From Ensifer sp. USDA 6670 (GTDB lineage: Bacteria; Pseudomonadota; Alphaproteobacteria; Rhizobiales; Rhizobiaceae): a DNA stretch of 43,976 nt. The translations under genes and the position numbers were made by a program. How positions within the stretch are numbered: position 1 is the first letter of the stretch; each line of letters starts with the position of its first letter. The notes under the pieces were generated by a model, which had not been told where the DNA came from, ran no database searches, and worked only from the letters and a program-made list of their open reading frames with translations. Positions 32,742 through 41,972 of this stretch are shown in pieces. The stretch spans positions 1 through 43,976 of the forward strand of contig ATWE01000028.1 of the NCBI GenBank assembly GCA_000421085.1. The letters are read 5' to 3'.

Positions 32742-33736
32742 GCCCGTCTCCTCAGTGTCTCGACTGATGCCGTTTCGCCCGCCACGGCATGACAGGCCGC
32801 CGTCCGGCCGTTGCCGGTCCGGCGAAGCGCAGGCACGCTCGTGCGGCAAATGTCGCGCGCAACGGGACAGCGGGGATGGAAAGCGCAGCCCGAGGGACGA
32901 TTGGCCGGGTTCGGCGGCTCGCCCTGCAGGATCACCCGGCCTTCGAGCGGCTTGCCCGGGATCGGGACGCTCGAGACGAGCGCCTTCGTATAGGGATGCT
33001 GCGGCAACCGGAAGATCACGTCGGAAGAAGCCTCCTCGACGACCCGGCCGAGATACATCACCGCGACGCGATCGGCGATGTTGCGTACGACCTTCAGATC
33101 GTGGCTGATGAAGACCATGGCGATGCCGTTCTTTTCCTGGAGGTCGCGCAGCATGTTGACGACCTGCGCCTGGATCGAAACATCGAGGGCGGAGACGGGC
33201 TCGTCGCAGACCAGGAGCTTCGGCCGCGAAGCAAGGGCGCGGGCGATCACGGCCCGCTGCCGCTGGCCGCCGGAAAGCTCATGCGGGAAGCGCCCGGCCT
33301 GGTCGGAGCGAAGCCCGACAGCCGCCATCAGCTCGGCAATGCGGGCGGCCTGGTGTTCCTTCGGGACGAGCCGGTGAATATCGAGCGGCTCGCTGATCTG
33401 CGCGGCAATCGTCAGGCGCCGGTCGAGCGCCGCAAGCGGATCCTGGTAGACGAGTTGCATCTTGGCGCGCAGCGCCCGCCATCCGGAGGTACCGTATTTC
33501 GGCATAGGGCTTCCCTCGAAGCGCACCTCGCCCGACTGCGCCGGATCGAGCCCCAGAAGCATCCGCCCCAATGTCGATTTGCCGGACCCCGATTCGCCGA
33601 CGATTCCGAGCGTCTCGCCGGGCATGACCGCGAGGGAAATCCCGTCGACGGCGCGCACTGGGCTTGAACGGCCGAAGAGCCCGCGCCGGACCTCGTAGAT
33701 GCGCACGAGTTCGTCCGCTTCGATCAGCGCAGTCAT
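32738..33736 (-). CDS. Oligopeptide-type ABC importer, ATPase (DppF/OppF class)
   Basis: 332 aa. Walker A GESGSGKST, signature LSGGQRQR, Walker B LLVCDEPVSALD, and the OppF C-terminal domain with the Cys-containing GCAFHPRCPVARDIC, a feature of this subfamily. Overlaps both neighbours by 4 bp. Forms a heterodimer with the DppD-class ATPase. Confidence 0.94.
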   Translation of the reverse strand: MTALIEADELVRIYEVRRGLFGRSSPVRAVDGISLAVMPGETLGIVGESGSGKSTLGRMLLGLDPAQSGEVRFEGSPMPKYGTSGWRALRAKMQLVYQDPLAALDRRLTIAAQISEPLDIHRLVPKEHQAARIAELMAAVGLRSDQAGRFPHELSGGQRQRAVIARALASRPKLLVCDEPVSALDVSIQAQVVNMLRDLQEKNGIAMVFISHDLKVVRNIADRVAVMYLGRVVEEASSDVIFRLPQHPYTKALVSSVPIPGKPLEGRVILQGEPPNPANRPSGCAFHPRCPVARDICRTSVPALRRTGNGRTAACHAVAGETASVETLRRRA

Positions 33737-34746
33737 GACATCAGCCCTTCGGGAATTCTTCTCTCAGCGTCGCCGCGCGTAACCACTGGTACGGGGCGCG
33801 TGCAGGCAAGGCGGCGCCCGTCGCCTTGGGGCTCGAGATGTGGGTAATCGCTCCCGCAGGCGTCAACGGCGCGGGGGCAGCGGGGCGAGAAGGAACAGCC
33901 CGCAGGCAGATGTTTCGGGTTCGGTACAGTACCCGGGATAGGGATCAGCCGGTCGCGCGGCCCGTCGATCCGCGGAATGGCATCGAACAGTCCCCGCGTA
34001 TAGGGATGCCGCGGCTCCGAGAAGAGTTGCGCCACGCTTCCCTCTTCGACGATCCGGCCGGCATACATGACGCATACGCGCTCGCAAACCTGCGAGACCG
34101 CGCCCAGATCATGGCTGATGAAGACGAGCGCCATGCCGGTCTCGGCCCGAAGCGTGTTCAGAAGATCGAGGATCTGCGCCTGGATGGTCGCGTCGAGCGC
34201 CGTGGTCGGCTCGTCGGCAATCAGCAGGTCCGGCTGGCCCGCGAGCGCCATTGCGATCATCAGGCGCTGGCACTGCCCGCCGGAAAATTCGTGCGGATAA
34301 AGATCGAAGCGCCGCGCCGCATCGGGAATGCCGACCATGTCCATCAGCCGCAGGGCCTCGACGCGCGCCGCATCTCCGCGAAGACCGCGGTGAATGTACA
34401 GCGCCTCGACGATCTGGCGGCCGATGCGCAATACGGGATTGAGAGAGCTCGAAGGGTCCTGGAAAATCATTGCGATCCGCCCGCCGCGGACCTCCTCGAG
34501 AGCCGCACGGCGTGCCCCGCACAGTTCCCGGCCGTCGACCCGGACAGAACCCGTGACAGCCGCCTTTCCCGGAAGCAGTCCGAGCGCCGCGAGCCAGGTC
34601 ACGGACTTGCCGCATCCCGACTCGCCGACGAGGCCGAGAGCCTCTCCCTTGGCCACATTGAGATCGATGCCATGCAGAACCTGAACGCCATCGAAAGCGA
34701 CCTTCAGGTCCCGCAATGCTACGAGATCCGGCTTGGCAGCGCTCAT
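33733..34746 (-). CDS. Oligopeptide-type ABC importer, ATPase (DppD/OppD class)
   Basis: 337 aa. Walker [10 protein letters not shown]-loop [12 protein letters not shown], signature FSGGQCQR, Walker [13 protein letters not shown], and C-terminal Cys cluster [15 protein letters not shown]. Starts 93 bp after the binding-protein gene, beyond a hairpin, and overlaps the DppF-class gene as ATGA. Confidence 0.94.
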   Translation of the reverse strand: MSAAKPDLVALRDLKVAFDGVQVLHGIDLNVAKGEALGLVGESGCGKSVTWLAALGLLPGKAAVTGSVRVDGRELCGARRAALEEVRGGRIAMIFQDPSSSLNPVLRIGRQIVEALYIHRGLRGDAARVEALRLMDMVGIPDAARRFDLYPHEFSGGQCQRLMIAMALAGQPDLLIADEPTTALDATIQAQILDLLNTLRAETGMALVFISHDLGAVSQVCERVCVMYAGRIVEEGSVAQLFSEPRHPYTRGLFDAIPRIDGPRDRLIPIPGTVPNPKHLPAGCSFSPRCPRAVDACGSDYPHLEPQGDGRRLACTRPVPVVTRGDAERRIPEGLMS

Positions 34747-34797
34747 GTCTCATTCCCGGTGTTTCGACCGCGGCATCGCCGCTCGGCCCTCAAAGGA

Positions 34798-34823
34798 TTC
34801 CGGGAGCCGCCAAGCTGCCGGAA
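34798..34823 (-). other. Intercistronic hairpin after the Opp-type binding protein
   Basis: TTCCGG (34798-34803) pairs with CCGGAA (34818-34823), 16 bp beyond the binding-protein stop. Such hairpins often allow higher levels of binding protein than of transporter subunits. Confidence 0.4.
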
Positions 34824-34839
34824 CACGGCTTGGTCGAAT

Positions 34840-36468
34840 TCAGCTGGCCCAGTTGGCGGCGCGGAAGTCCATGGCGAAGGCGGGCGCCGCCTTCCACTTC
34901 AACGAAGACTTCATGCCTGTGAAGACCGCGTTCTGGTGAAGCACCTGGTAGACCGGGTCCTCGCGCTCGCAGATCTCGAGCATGCGGGCGAATGCCTTCT
35001 TGCGTTTCGCATGGTCGATTTCCGTTTCGAGGATCTGGGCCATCTGGTTGGCCTCGGCATTTGCCCAGTCCTTCTTCTGCTGAACCTCGCCGTTGGGCCC
35101 GAACTGGGCGACGATCGAGGAGACCGGATCGCTGAATGCGGCGCCGGCCGACCAGTCGCGCACGCCCTTCGTGCCGGACGGGTCGTGGATCTGACCCCAG
35201 TTTTCCTTCATCTGGATTTCGACATTGAGGCCGACCTGCTTCCACATTTCGACCATGATCTGACCGTTCGCAGTCTGGTTCGTGTAGTAATTGTTGAGAA
35301 GGCGGAACGGGATCGCATCGCCCTTGTAATTGGCCTGCTTCAGGAGGTCCTTGGCGAGCTGCGGATTATATTCCGGAACCGCCCAGCCTTCGACGAACAT
35401 GTCACCGTAGAAGGGGAACTGCAGGCCGGCCGGCACGGTCGTCTGACCGGACCAGAGCGCATCGACGATCGCCTGGCGGTCGATCGAATGGGTCATCGCC
35501 CGGCGGACGAGCGGGTCCTGAAGGGTCGGGTTCTGGACATTGAAAACCGAAATGCGGTGGTTGTGGATCGTCGAGCCCTGGACCTCATATCCGGGCGCGG
35601 CCTGAACCGCGGCGATCTGGTCCGGCGGCAGGTCGCAGGCGAAGTCGTATTCGCCGGAGAGCAGGCCGTTGACGCGCGACGACACTTCCGGAACTTCGAC
35701 GAAGCGAATCTGCTCCAGCGGCGGGCGGCCGCCCCAGTAGTCGTCGAAGGCGACGAGCGTCAAGGAAACGTCCGGCTTATGTTCGCCGACCATATAGGGG
35801 CCGGTGGTGATCGGCTTGCGTGCCCAGTCCATATAGGTCGCCGCCTCGTCCCAGGCGCGGCGGTTGGCAATCTGGCTTCCGAAGGCATAGAGGCGGCCTT
35901 CGATGGTGACGTCCGGCGTCGCGTTGTGAAAACGAACGGTATGCTTGTCGACCGCCTCGACGCCGGCAAGCGCCGGCCAGAGGCGGCGCCCGGTGCCCGG
36001 CACGACTGCCGGCAGTTCCTTGGCAGTGGTCGGCTTGTGCTCATCCTCGAAAACCGTCTTGCCGCCTGCAGGCTGGGTGTCTCCGAACACGCGCTGCGCG
36101 GAGAAGCTGAACACGACGTCGTCGGCCGTGAGCTCGTCTCCATTGTGGAACTTCACACCCTGGCGCAGCTTCAGCTCGAGGGTCCTGTCGTCGATACGCT
36201 TCCATTCCGTCGCTAGGCCGGGAACCGGACCCTGATTGCCCATCCAGTCGCGCAGGATCAGGCCCTCCCAGAGGTTGGGGAAGAACACGCGCTCACCGAC
36301 GTTCGACTGCTCGTTCCAGACGTCGAGCGTATTGTTGATGGTGATCTTTTGCACCGCGATGGTGACGGATGGACGCTTGCCTTGGCTGAACGCGAAGCGC
36401 GGCAGGACCAGGCTGCCCGCAGTCGCACCCATGAGGCCCAGCGCAGCGCGCCGATTGATTGAAAGCAT
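34840..36468 (-). CDS. Oligopeptide/opine-type ABC importer, periplasmic binding protein
   Basis: 542 aa family 5 solute-binding protein. Twin-arginine-like signal (MLSINRRAALGLMGATAGSLVLP, cleavage near residue 29). Conserved blocks: LRQGVKFHNGDELTADDVVFSF, GPYMVGEHKPDVSLTL and a C-terminal DPVYQVLHQNAVFTGMK. Family members bind peptides, nickel, opines (e.g. agrocinopine-binding AccA) and plant glycosides. Start at ATG 36468 after AAGGAGAG. First gene of the minus operon, divergent from the SorC gene, with an 18-bp palindrome in its leader. Confidence 0.93.
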   Translation of the reverse strand: MLSINRRAALGLMGATAGSLVLPRFAFSQGKRPSVTIAVQKITINNTLDVWNEQSNVGERVFFPNLWEGLILRDWMGNQGPVPGLATEWKRIDDRTLELKLRQGVKFHNGDELTADDVVFSFSAQRVFGDTQPAGGKTVFEDEHKPTTAKELPAVVPGTGRRLWPALAGVEAVDKHTVRFHNATPDVTIEGRLYAFGSQIANRRAWDEAATYMDWARKPITTGPYMVGEHKPDVSLTLVAFDDYWGGRPPLEQIRFVEVPEVSSRVNGLLSGEYDFACDLPPDQIAAVQAAPGYEVQGSTIHNHRISVFNVQNPTLQDPLVRRAMTHSIDRQAIVDALWSGQTTVPAGLQFPFYGDMFVEGWAVPEYNPQLAKDLLKQANYKGDAIPFRLLNNYYTNQTANGQIMVEMWKQVGLNVEIQMKENWGQIHDPSGTKGVRDWSAGAAFSDPVSSIVAQFGPNGEVQQKKDWANAEANQMAQILETEIDHAKRKKAFARMLEICEREDPVYQVLHQNAVFTGMKSSLKWKAAPAFAMDFRAANWAS

Positions 36469-36492
36469 GAGACTCTCCTTTTGATGGAATCG

Positions 36493-36510
36493 AGCACCCG
36501 CGCGGGTGCT
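36493..36510. promoter_or_regulatory. 18-bp perfect palindrome in the Opp operon leader
   Basis: AGCACCCGCGCGGGTGCT, uninterrupted two-fold symmetry, 25 bp upstream of the binding-protein ATG. It can act as a DNA operator or, with few unpaired bases, as a tight RNA hairpin at the ribosome site. Between here and 36739 no gene is seen. Confidence 0.5.
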
Positions 36511-36739
36511 GTTCAGCGTCCGGTGTAGTCCGGCCGGACGTCGTCTTCCTGATGTTTGGGTGAAACTCTCGTGACAGGGGCTCGACGGCCAGACTCTGAA
36601 CGGCTTTGCCGACAGAGGTCCCAAGGAGACATCGCTTGCGTGACTCCGCGCCCGGCCGGCGCGCAGTGCAAAGCGAGGATGAATGAAGCTGCAGCCATGG
36701 GAATAAGCGTCCAACCGAATGTCGTCAGACGCCAATTAA

Positions 36740-36773
36740 TTCACATGTGTAACACTGATGTGACGTATGTAAC
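36740..36773. promoter_or_regulatory. SorC-type operator candidates between the divergent operons
   Basis: TTCACATGTGTAAC (36740-36753) has an 8-bp palindromic core CACATGTG. A second half-site TGTAAC at 36768-36773 lies exactly 20 bp from the first TGTAAC (36748-36753), two helix turns. Related motifs are at 37884-37981. Lies 75-108 bp upstream of the SorC ATG and ~270 bp upstream of the Opp operon ATG. Confidence 0.55.
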
Positions 36774-36847
36774 TCTTCTATATCTCGCCTTGCCCGATTA
36801 AGGATGACATGCGGTCTGACCAGACGCGCAGCGTTGGAGGGGGGTGC

Positions 36848-37783
36848 ATGGGGCAGCAGAAACTGATGGCCAAGGCCGCTTGGCTCTACCACGTGGAAGG
36901 ACTGACGCAGGCCGAGATCGGCGAGCGCATGAATCTGACACGCCGGAGGGTGAACGAGCTTCTCGCAGCGGCGCTGGAGCAGGGAATCGTCCGGATCAGC
37001 TTCAGTTCGCCGCTCGTCGAGAATATCGAACTGGAATCGCGGCTGCGCGACCGTTTCGGATTGGATGATGCCGTGGTCATGCCGACCCCGGCCGATCCGC
37101 GCCTTGTCCACGCCGTCATCGGGCGCGGAGCCGCCGCCTATCTCGATCGGCTGATCCAGGCGCGGAAACCACACTCCATCGGCGTCGGCTGGGGAGCGAC
37201 CTTGCGCGAGACGATGCAGCATATGACGCCCGCCAACGAATCCCGGATCGATGTCCGATCGATGATGGGCGGGCTGACGCATGGTTCGGAGATCAACACC
37301 TTCGAGATCGTCCGCGGCTTCGCAGAGGTGCTGAAGGCCCAATGCCACTATTTGGTCGCGCCTATCTATGCCGAAACTCCGCAATCGCGCGAGGCCCTGA
37401 TTGCGCAGTCGGTGTTTCGCAAGACCTTCCGCCAGATCTGCGACGTCGACATTTCCTATCTCAGCGCCGGCGACATGTCGCAGCACTCCCTGCAGGTGCG
37501 CTATGGTCTTCCGGAAGGGACGAAGGTGAGCGACCTCATAGCCCGCGGTGCTATCGGCGATCTCCTCGGCCGGTATATCGACGGAGAAGGAAATCCCGTC
37601 GATCACCCGCTCAACCGTCAGGTGCTCTCGCCCGAGTTCGAAGATTACCGCCGTATCCCCTGCCGCATCGTCGCCTCGGGCGGCTCGCACAAGCACGACA
37701 TTCTCCTGGCCCTCGCACGGGCAAGACTGCCGACGATCATGATCACCGATGCCGAGAGTGCCACGGCGATGCTGCAGAGCTGA
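36848..37783 (+). CDS. SorC/DeoR-type sugar-responsive regulator
   Basis: 311 aa, the usual SorC-family length. N-terminal HTH (about 1-50: LYHVEGLTQAEIGERMNLTRRRVNELL) and C-terminal sugar-phosphate isomerase-like effector domain with SIGVGWGATLRE and late ASGGSHKHDILLALARA. Members sense sugar phosphates or polyols. Start at ATG 36848 after GGAGG; an alternative ATG at 36809 after AAGGA would add 13 residues before the HTH. It lies between two import operons with matching operator-like motifs, so it probably controls both; the effector could be the phosphomonoester released by the GDPDs. Confidence 0.9.
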   Translation: MGQQKLMAKAAWLYHVEGLTQAEIGERMNLTRRRVNELLAAALEQGIVRISFSSPLVENIELESRLRDRFGLDDAVVMPTPADPRLVHAVIGRGAAAYLDRLIQARKPHSIGVGWGATLRETMQHMTPANESRIDVRSMMGGLTHGSEINTFEIVRGFAEVLKAQCHYLVAPIYAETPQSREALIAQSVFRKTFRQICDVDISYLSAGDMSQHSLQVRYGLPEGTKVSDLIARGAIGDLLGRYIDGEGNPVDHPLNRQVLSPEFEDYRRIPCRIVASGGSHKHDILLALARARLPTIMITDAESATAMLQS

Positions 37784-37883
37784 AGATCCCGACTGGAATC
37801 GCGATTGCCCGTGTGGCGGAATTCGGTAAGGCCGTCAGTGCGATAGGCGCCGGAGGACGCCAACGAATGCCTTGGCGACGTGC

Positions 37884-37981
37884 GTTGCACACGTGGTCAC
37901 CCATCATCCTTGTCATGAAAGCGTTACGTGCAAACTTTAGAACCCCGGGCAGCTCAGCAAGCGGGTGCACACGTGTGTAAC
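37884..37981. promoter_or_regulatory. SorC-type operator candidates before the second import operon
   Basis: Three related motifs: GTTGCACACGTGGTCAC (37884-37900), GTTACGTGCAA (37923-37933, inverted half-site) and GTGCACACGTGTGTAAC (37965-37981) with a 10-bp perfect palindrome CACACGTGTG and the same TGTAAC end as at 36753. They lie 90-190 bp upstream of the binding-protein start. The 37784-38069 spacer has no gene. Confidence 0.55.
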
Positions 37982-38069
37982 GCGCTGAGCCGGCGCCGAC
38001 TTTCGGTCTCTGCTTCGACCTAAGGCCGCGCCTTAAGACATTCGGCCCGCTGCCCGATTGGAGACAATG

Positions 38070-39221
38070 ATGAAACGCCGTACTTTTATGATGTCTGCAG
38101 CCGGCGCCGCCGCCGGTCTCGCCCTCACCCCTCGCCTGAGTTTTGCCGCGAACGGTACGATCGACTGGTATACCGGCTCGGACAACAACGTTCTGGACTT
38201 CTGGACCAACACGGTCAAACCTGCTTTCGAAGCAGCGCATGCGGGCCTCAAGCTCAACCTGGTGGACGCCGGCGACAATGCCGGAATCATCGCCATCGGC
38301 GAGCGCGCTATTGCCGCCAAGCAGACCGATGCCGATCCGCAGGCTGATTATTTCGAATCTGCTGACGCGCTTTTGCCGGCCGGTGCCATCGAGGCCGGCG
38401 TTTACACCAACATCAAGGCAGCCGGCCTTTCCAATTACTCCAAGATCAACCCGCTCGCCATCGAAAGCGAGTACAGCCTGCCCTACCGCGGTTCGCAGGT
38501 TCTTCTCGCCTATGACACGACGAAGCTGAAGCCCGCCGATGCGCCAAAAACCTGGGACCAGCTTATCGCCTGGATCAAGGCCAATCCCGGCCAGTTCGTC
38601 TACAACCGACCCGACAAGGGAGGCTCGGGGGGAAACTTCGTTCGCCGCGCCATCCATCAGGCCAATGGTCTGGATCCGAAGGCTTTCACCGTCAGCAACT
38701 ACACTGAGGAGTTCGGCGATGAAGCACTCGGCAGGGCCTGGGAGCTCCTCGCCGACATCGCTCCACACCTCTACGACAAGGGCGCCTATTCTTCAGGCAA
38801 CACGCAGTCGCTCCAGCTCCTGAGCCAGGGCGTCGTCACGATGATCCCGGTTTGGTCCGACCAGGTGCTGCAGGCGATCGAACAGGGCGTTCTGCCCGCA
38901 GAGACAGGTCTGGTTCAGCTGCAGGATCTGGCGCTTTGCGGCGGCTTCACCCGGTCCGTCGTCATCGAAAATGGCGCCAATCGCGAGGCGTCGCTGAAGC
39001 TCGCGGACTTCATGCTGTCGGAAAAAATGCAGAGCGCCATCCTGACCCAACTTGGCGGTTTCCCGGGCGTGTCCTGGGACTATGTCCCGGAGCAGCTGCG
39101 GCAAAAATTTGCCGACATCATTCCCCAGTCGATCCCGACCTTCCCCGGCGGCAAGTGGGAAGCGGCCATCAATGACGGCTGGTACCGGCACGTCGCTCCG
39201 AACGTCGATCGCAAGGCGTGA
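38070..39221 (+). CDS. ABC importer periplasmic binding protein (iron/spermidine/hexose-phosphate class)
   Basis: 383 aa. Tat-like signal KRRTFMMSAAGAAAGLALTP with cleavage near residue 27. Mature protein begins NGTIDWYTGSDNNVLDFW and belongs to the type II binding proteins related to AfuA, ThiB and YnjB. AfuA relatives bind hexose phosphates, which would fit the downstream phosphodiesterase and phosphatase; the exact ligand is unknown. Start at ATG 38070 (GGAG 6 bp upstream); ATG 38067 and TTG 38058 are less likely. Overlaps the permease gene by GTGA. Confidence 0.88.
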   Translation: MKRRTFMMSAAGAAAGLALTPRLSFAANGTIDWYTGSDNNVLDFWTNTVKPAFEAAHAGLKLNLVDAGDNAGIIAIGERAIAAKQTDADPQADYFESADALLPAGAIEAGVYTNIKAAGLSNYSKINPLAIESEYSLPYRGSQVLLAYDTTKLKPADAPKTWDQLIAWIKANPGQFVYNRPDKGGSGGNFVRRAIHQANGLDPKAFTVSNYTEEFGDEALGRAWELLADIAPHLYDKGAYSSGNTQSLQLLSQGVVTMIPVWSDQVLQAIEQGVLPAETGLVQLQDLALCGGFTRSVVIENGANREASLKLADFMLSEKMQSAILTQLGGFPGVSWDYVPEQLRQKFADIIPQSIPTFPGGKWEAAINDGWYRHVAPNVDRKA

Positions 39222-40105
39222 GCGAGATCGTTGAAAGGGCGGCTTTGCCGCTCGCGCAAACAGCGACAAGCAGGAGGCCGATCGGTCTCCTGCTTGTCGC
39301 CATGCCTGTCTTGCTGGTGATCTGGCTCGTTATCTGGCCCGCCATCAACGCGATCAGCCGCACGGTCTGGCGCACCGACGTCAATGGCAATGCCGGGTTC
39401 GACCTGTCTAGCTACGCGTTCTTCTTCTCCGATACCTACAGCCTCGGCAATCTCGCAGTCACGCTCTGGACGACGCTGGTCTGCGCGGTCCTGCTGCTCG
39501 TGATCAGCTTGCCGATCGCGCTTTATCTACGCTTTTCCCGTGGCCGCCTGCCGGCCTATGTGCAGGCGCTCGCCATCCTGCCGATGTTCGTGCCGTCCAT
39601 CATCCTGGCATTCGCCTTCATCCGCGTGCTTGGGCCCAATGGCATGTTGGATATCCTGCTCAATGCCTTGGGCCTGCCGAAGATCCGCACGCCCTATCTC
39701 ACACCCTGGGGCCCGGTCATCGGCCTCGTGTGGGACAATACGCCACTGACGGTGCTGATCCTGCTTTCGGGTCTCGGCGGTGTCGCAAACCAGGCGATCG
39801 AGGCGGCGCGCGATGTCGGAGCCAATGCCATTCGGGTTTTCTGGCACATCATCCTGCCGCGCATTTCCAATTCGATCCTCGTGGCGCTTTCTTTCTCGGT
39901 GCTCGGTATCTTTTCGTCCTTCACGCTTCCCTATCTGCTCGGTCCGGCCTCGCCGGAAATGCTCGGCCCTTTCATGCAGCGCACCCTGCGCGACGTGCAG
40001 GATCCGATCGGAGCCATGACCCAGGCCGTTGTCGCCTTCGGCTTCTGCATCCTGTTCGGTCTGTTCTATGTGCGCTCGGTCGCGCGAAACCGGGGAAATA
40101 GATGA
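39218..40105 (+). CDS. ABC importer permease 1 (iron/spermidine/hexose-phosphate class)
   Basis: 295 aa, about six membrane segments after a short polar N-terminus, with a binding-protein-dependent transport signature EAARDVGANAIRVFWHIILP (EAA loop). Starts with GTG overlapping the binding-protein stop and ends overlapping the next permease by ATGA. Confidence 0.92.
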   Translation: MSEIVERAALPLAQTATSRRPIGLLLVAMPVLLVIWLVIWPAINAISRTVWRTDVNGNAGFDLSSYAFFFSDTYSLGNLAVTLWTTLVCAVLLLVISLPIALYLRFSRGRLPAYVQALAILPMFVPSIILAFAFIRVLGPNGMLDILLNALGLPKIRTPYLTPWGPVIGLVWDNTPLTVLILLSGLGGVANQAIEAARDVGANAIRVFWHIILPRISNSILVALSFSVLGIFSSFTLPYLLGPASPEMLGPFMQRTLRDVQDPIGAMTQAVVAFGFCILFGLFYVRSVARNRGNR

Positions 40106-40926
40106 CCACGCTTGCACCCGCGCATCCGCGAATCGACTGGTCCGGGATGGTCCTTGCGCTCCTTCTCACCCTTGTCATCGTCGGGCCGCTTCTTGTTGTC
40201 GCCACCTGGGCCTTCACCGAGGTCTGGCGGTACCCCAACATCATCCCTCAGCAGTTCGGCTTCCGCTTCTGGGGCCAGACGCTCGGAAGGCCCGATGTCT
40301 GGAATGCGCTGATCTTGAGCCTTCGGCTCTCCACGGTGGTGACGCTGCTGTCGGCGCTGATTTGCCTGCCGGCCGCCTATGCTTTCGCCCGCATGACGTT
40401 TCCCGGCCGTGACATTCTGTTCTTTTCCTTCCTTGCCGGCCACGCCTTCCCGAAGTTCGGGCTTCTGGTCGCGATTGCGGCAATCTTTCTGCAACTCGAT
40501 CTTATTGGCACATTTTGGGGCGTCGTGCTGATTCAGCTCGTCGGGACGCTGATGTTCATGATCTGGATCCCGGTTGCGGCCTTCCAGGCCGTCGACCGGC
40601 GCATGGAAGAAGCCGCCCGCGATGTCGGCGCCGGTCCCTTGCGGGTCTTCTGGTCGATCACACTGCCACAGGCGGGACCGACGATCGCCGCCGCCCTGCT
40701 CTTGAGCTTTGTCGGCACCTTCTATGAAACCGAGGGCGCATGGCTTATCGGCGCTCCCGGCATCCGCACCATGCCCATCTTGATGATCAGCTATATCAAC
40801 AACCAGATGGTCATCCAGTACGGCGCCGTTCTGTCGGTGCTTCTTTGGGTACCCTCGTTCATCGCCCTCATGTTTGCCCGCCGCATCATCGGCGGCGGCG
40901 CATTCGCCCGCGGTTTCGGCGGCTAG
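40102..40926 (+). CDS. ABC importer permease 2
   Basis: 274 aa, six predicted membrane segments and EAA loop EEAARDVGAGPLRVFWSITLP. Heterodimer partner of permease 1. Overlaps it by 4 bp and ends 9 bp before the ATPase. Confidence 0.92.
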   Translation: MTTLAPAHPRIDWSGMVLALLLTLVIVGPLLVVATWAFTEVWRYPNIIPQQFGFRFWGQTLGRPDVWNALILSLRLSTVVTLLSALICLPAAYAFARMTFPGRDILFFSFLAGHAFPKFGLLVAIAAIFLQLDLIGTFWGVVLIQLVGTLMFMIWIPVAAFQAVDRRMEEAARDVGAGPLRVFWSITLPQAGPTIAAALLLSFVGTFYETEGAWLIGAPGIRTMPILMISYINNQMVIQYGAVLSVLLWVPSFIALMFARRIIGGGAFARGFGG

Positions 40927-40935
40927 GAACTTCTC

Positions 40936-41970
40936 ATGTCAGTGCTTAATATCGCTGAGGTCACCAAGACCTTCTCAGGCGGCACCAATGCCGTCGACCG
41001 CTTCTCGCTCGATGTCGCCGGCGGTGAGCTGGTCTGCCTTCTCGGACCGTCCGGTTCCGGCAAGTCCACACTGTTGCGCATGGTCGGCGGCTTCGAACAG
41101 CCGACGGGCGGACGCATCACCATCGACGGCGAAGACGTCACGCATCTGCCGCCCGAACGCCGTCCGACGGGGATGGTGTTCCAGAGCCACGCGCTCTGGA
41201 CCCACATGAACGTCTTCAAGAACGTCGCCTTTGGTCTCCGGCTTCGTCGCATGCCTGCCAAACAGATCAGGGAAAAGGTCGAGGCGGTTCTCGAACTCGT
41301 CGGTCTCGCCGGCTATGGCGATCGCATGACCACGCAGCTTTCCGGCGGCCAGCAGCAGCGTGTGGCGTTGGCGCGTTCGCTGGTTCTGGAACCGAAGATC
41401 CTGCTTCTCGACGAGCCCTTTGCCAGCCTCGACCAGCATCTGCGCGAACGCCTGCGGGACGAAGTGCGCGACATCCAGCAACGTCTCGGCATAACCACCC
41501 TGTTCGTCACCCACGGCCAGGACGAGGCCCTCTCCATGGCCGATCGGATCGTCGTCATAGCGAACGGCAGGGCGGAACAGATCGGACGCCCCGATGCCGT
41601 CTACCGTGACCCGAAAACACCCTTCGTCGCCGGTTTCATCGGATTGATGAACCTGATCGAGGGCGAGGTGAAGAACGGACACTTCATCCGCTCCGAATTC
41701 ACCACGCCGCTCCCGATCGCCGATGGCCCAGCCACGCTGGCCATCCGTCCAGAAGCGCTCGACCTCACCGCATCGAATGCCCCAACGGCAAGAGTGCATC
41801 GGGTCACGGATTACGGTTCGCATGGGCTTGTCGATCTCGATCTCGCCGATGGCACGCGCCTCAAATCTACGGTTGCCAATCTCGATCTGTTCCAGGCCGG
41901 ACAAGGGGTGGGCCTCCTGCCCCGCGCCGTTGCAGCCTATCGCGAGAACCAGCAGATCTATCGGAGCTGA
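40936..41970 (+). CDS. ABC importer ATPase (PotA/FbpC-like, TOBE domain)
   Basis: 344 aa. Walker [10 protein letters not shown], signature LSGGQQQR, Walker B ILLLDEPFASLD, switch His in FVTHGQDEA, and a C-terminal TOBE-type domain (~245-340; LAIRPEAL). The Q-loop FQSHALWTHMNV fits the iron/spermidine class (MNVFKNVAFGL). Ends 2 bp before the GDPD start, so import and hydrolysis genes are tightly coupled. Confidence 0.94.
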   Translation: MSVLNIAEVTKTFSGGTNAVDRFSLDVAGGELVCLLGPSGSGKSTLLRMVGGFEQPTGGRITIDGEDVTHLPPERRPTGMVFQSHALWTHMNVFKNVAFGLRLRRMPAKQIREKVEAVLELVGLAGYGDRMTTQLSGGQQQRVALARSLVLEPKILLLDEPFASLDQHLRERLRDEVRDIQQRLGITTLFVTHGQDEALSMADRIVVIANGRAEQIGRPDAVYRDPKTPFVAGFIGLMNLIEGEVKNGHFIRSEFTTPLPIADGPATLAIRPEALDLTASNAPTARVHRVTDYGSHGLVDLDLADGTRLKSTVANLDLFQAGQGVGLLPRAVAAYRENQQIYRS

Positions 41971-41972
41971 AC

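Noticed and set aside
31809..32792. 327-aa Asp/His/Arg-rich open frame on the plus strand
   Set aside because: Antisense to the DppB-like permease; shadow of membrane-segment codons.
33826..36216. 796-aa open frame on the plus strand
   Set aside because: Antisense to two clear ABC importer genes; Arg/His-rich shadow composition.
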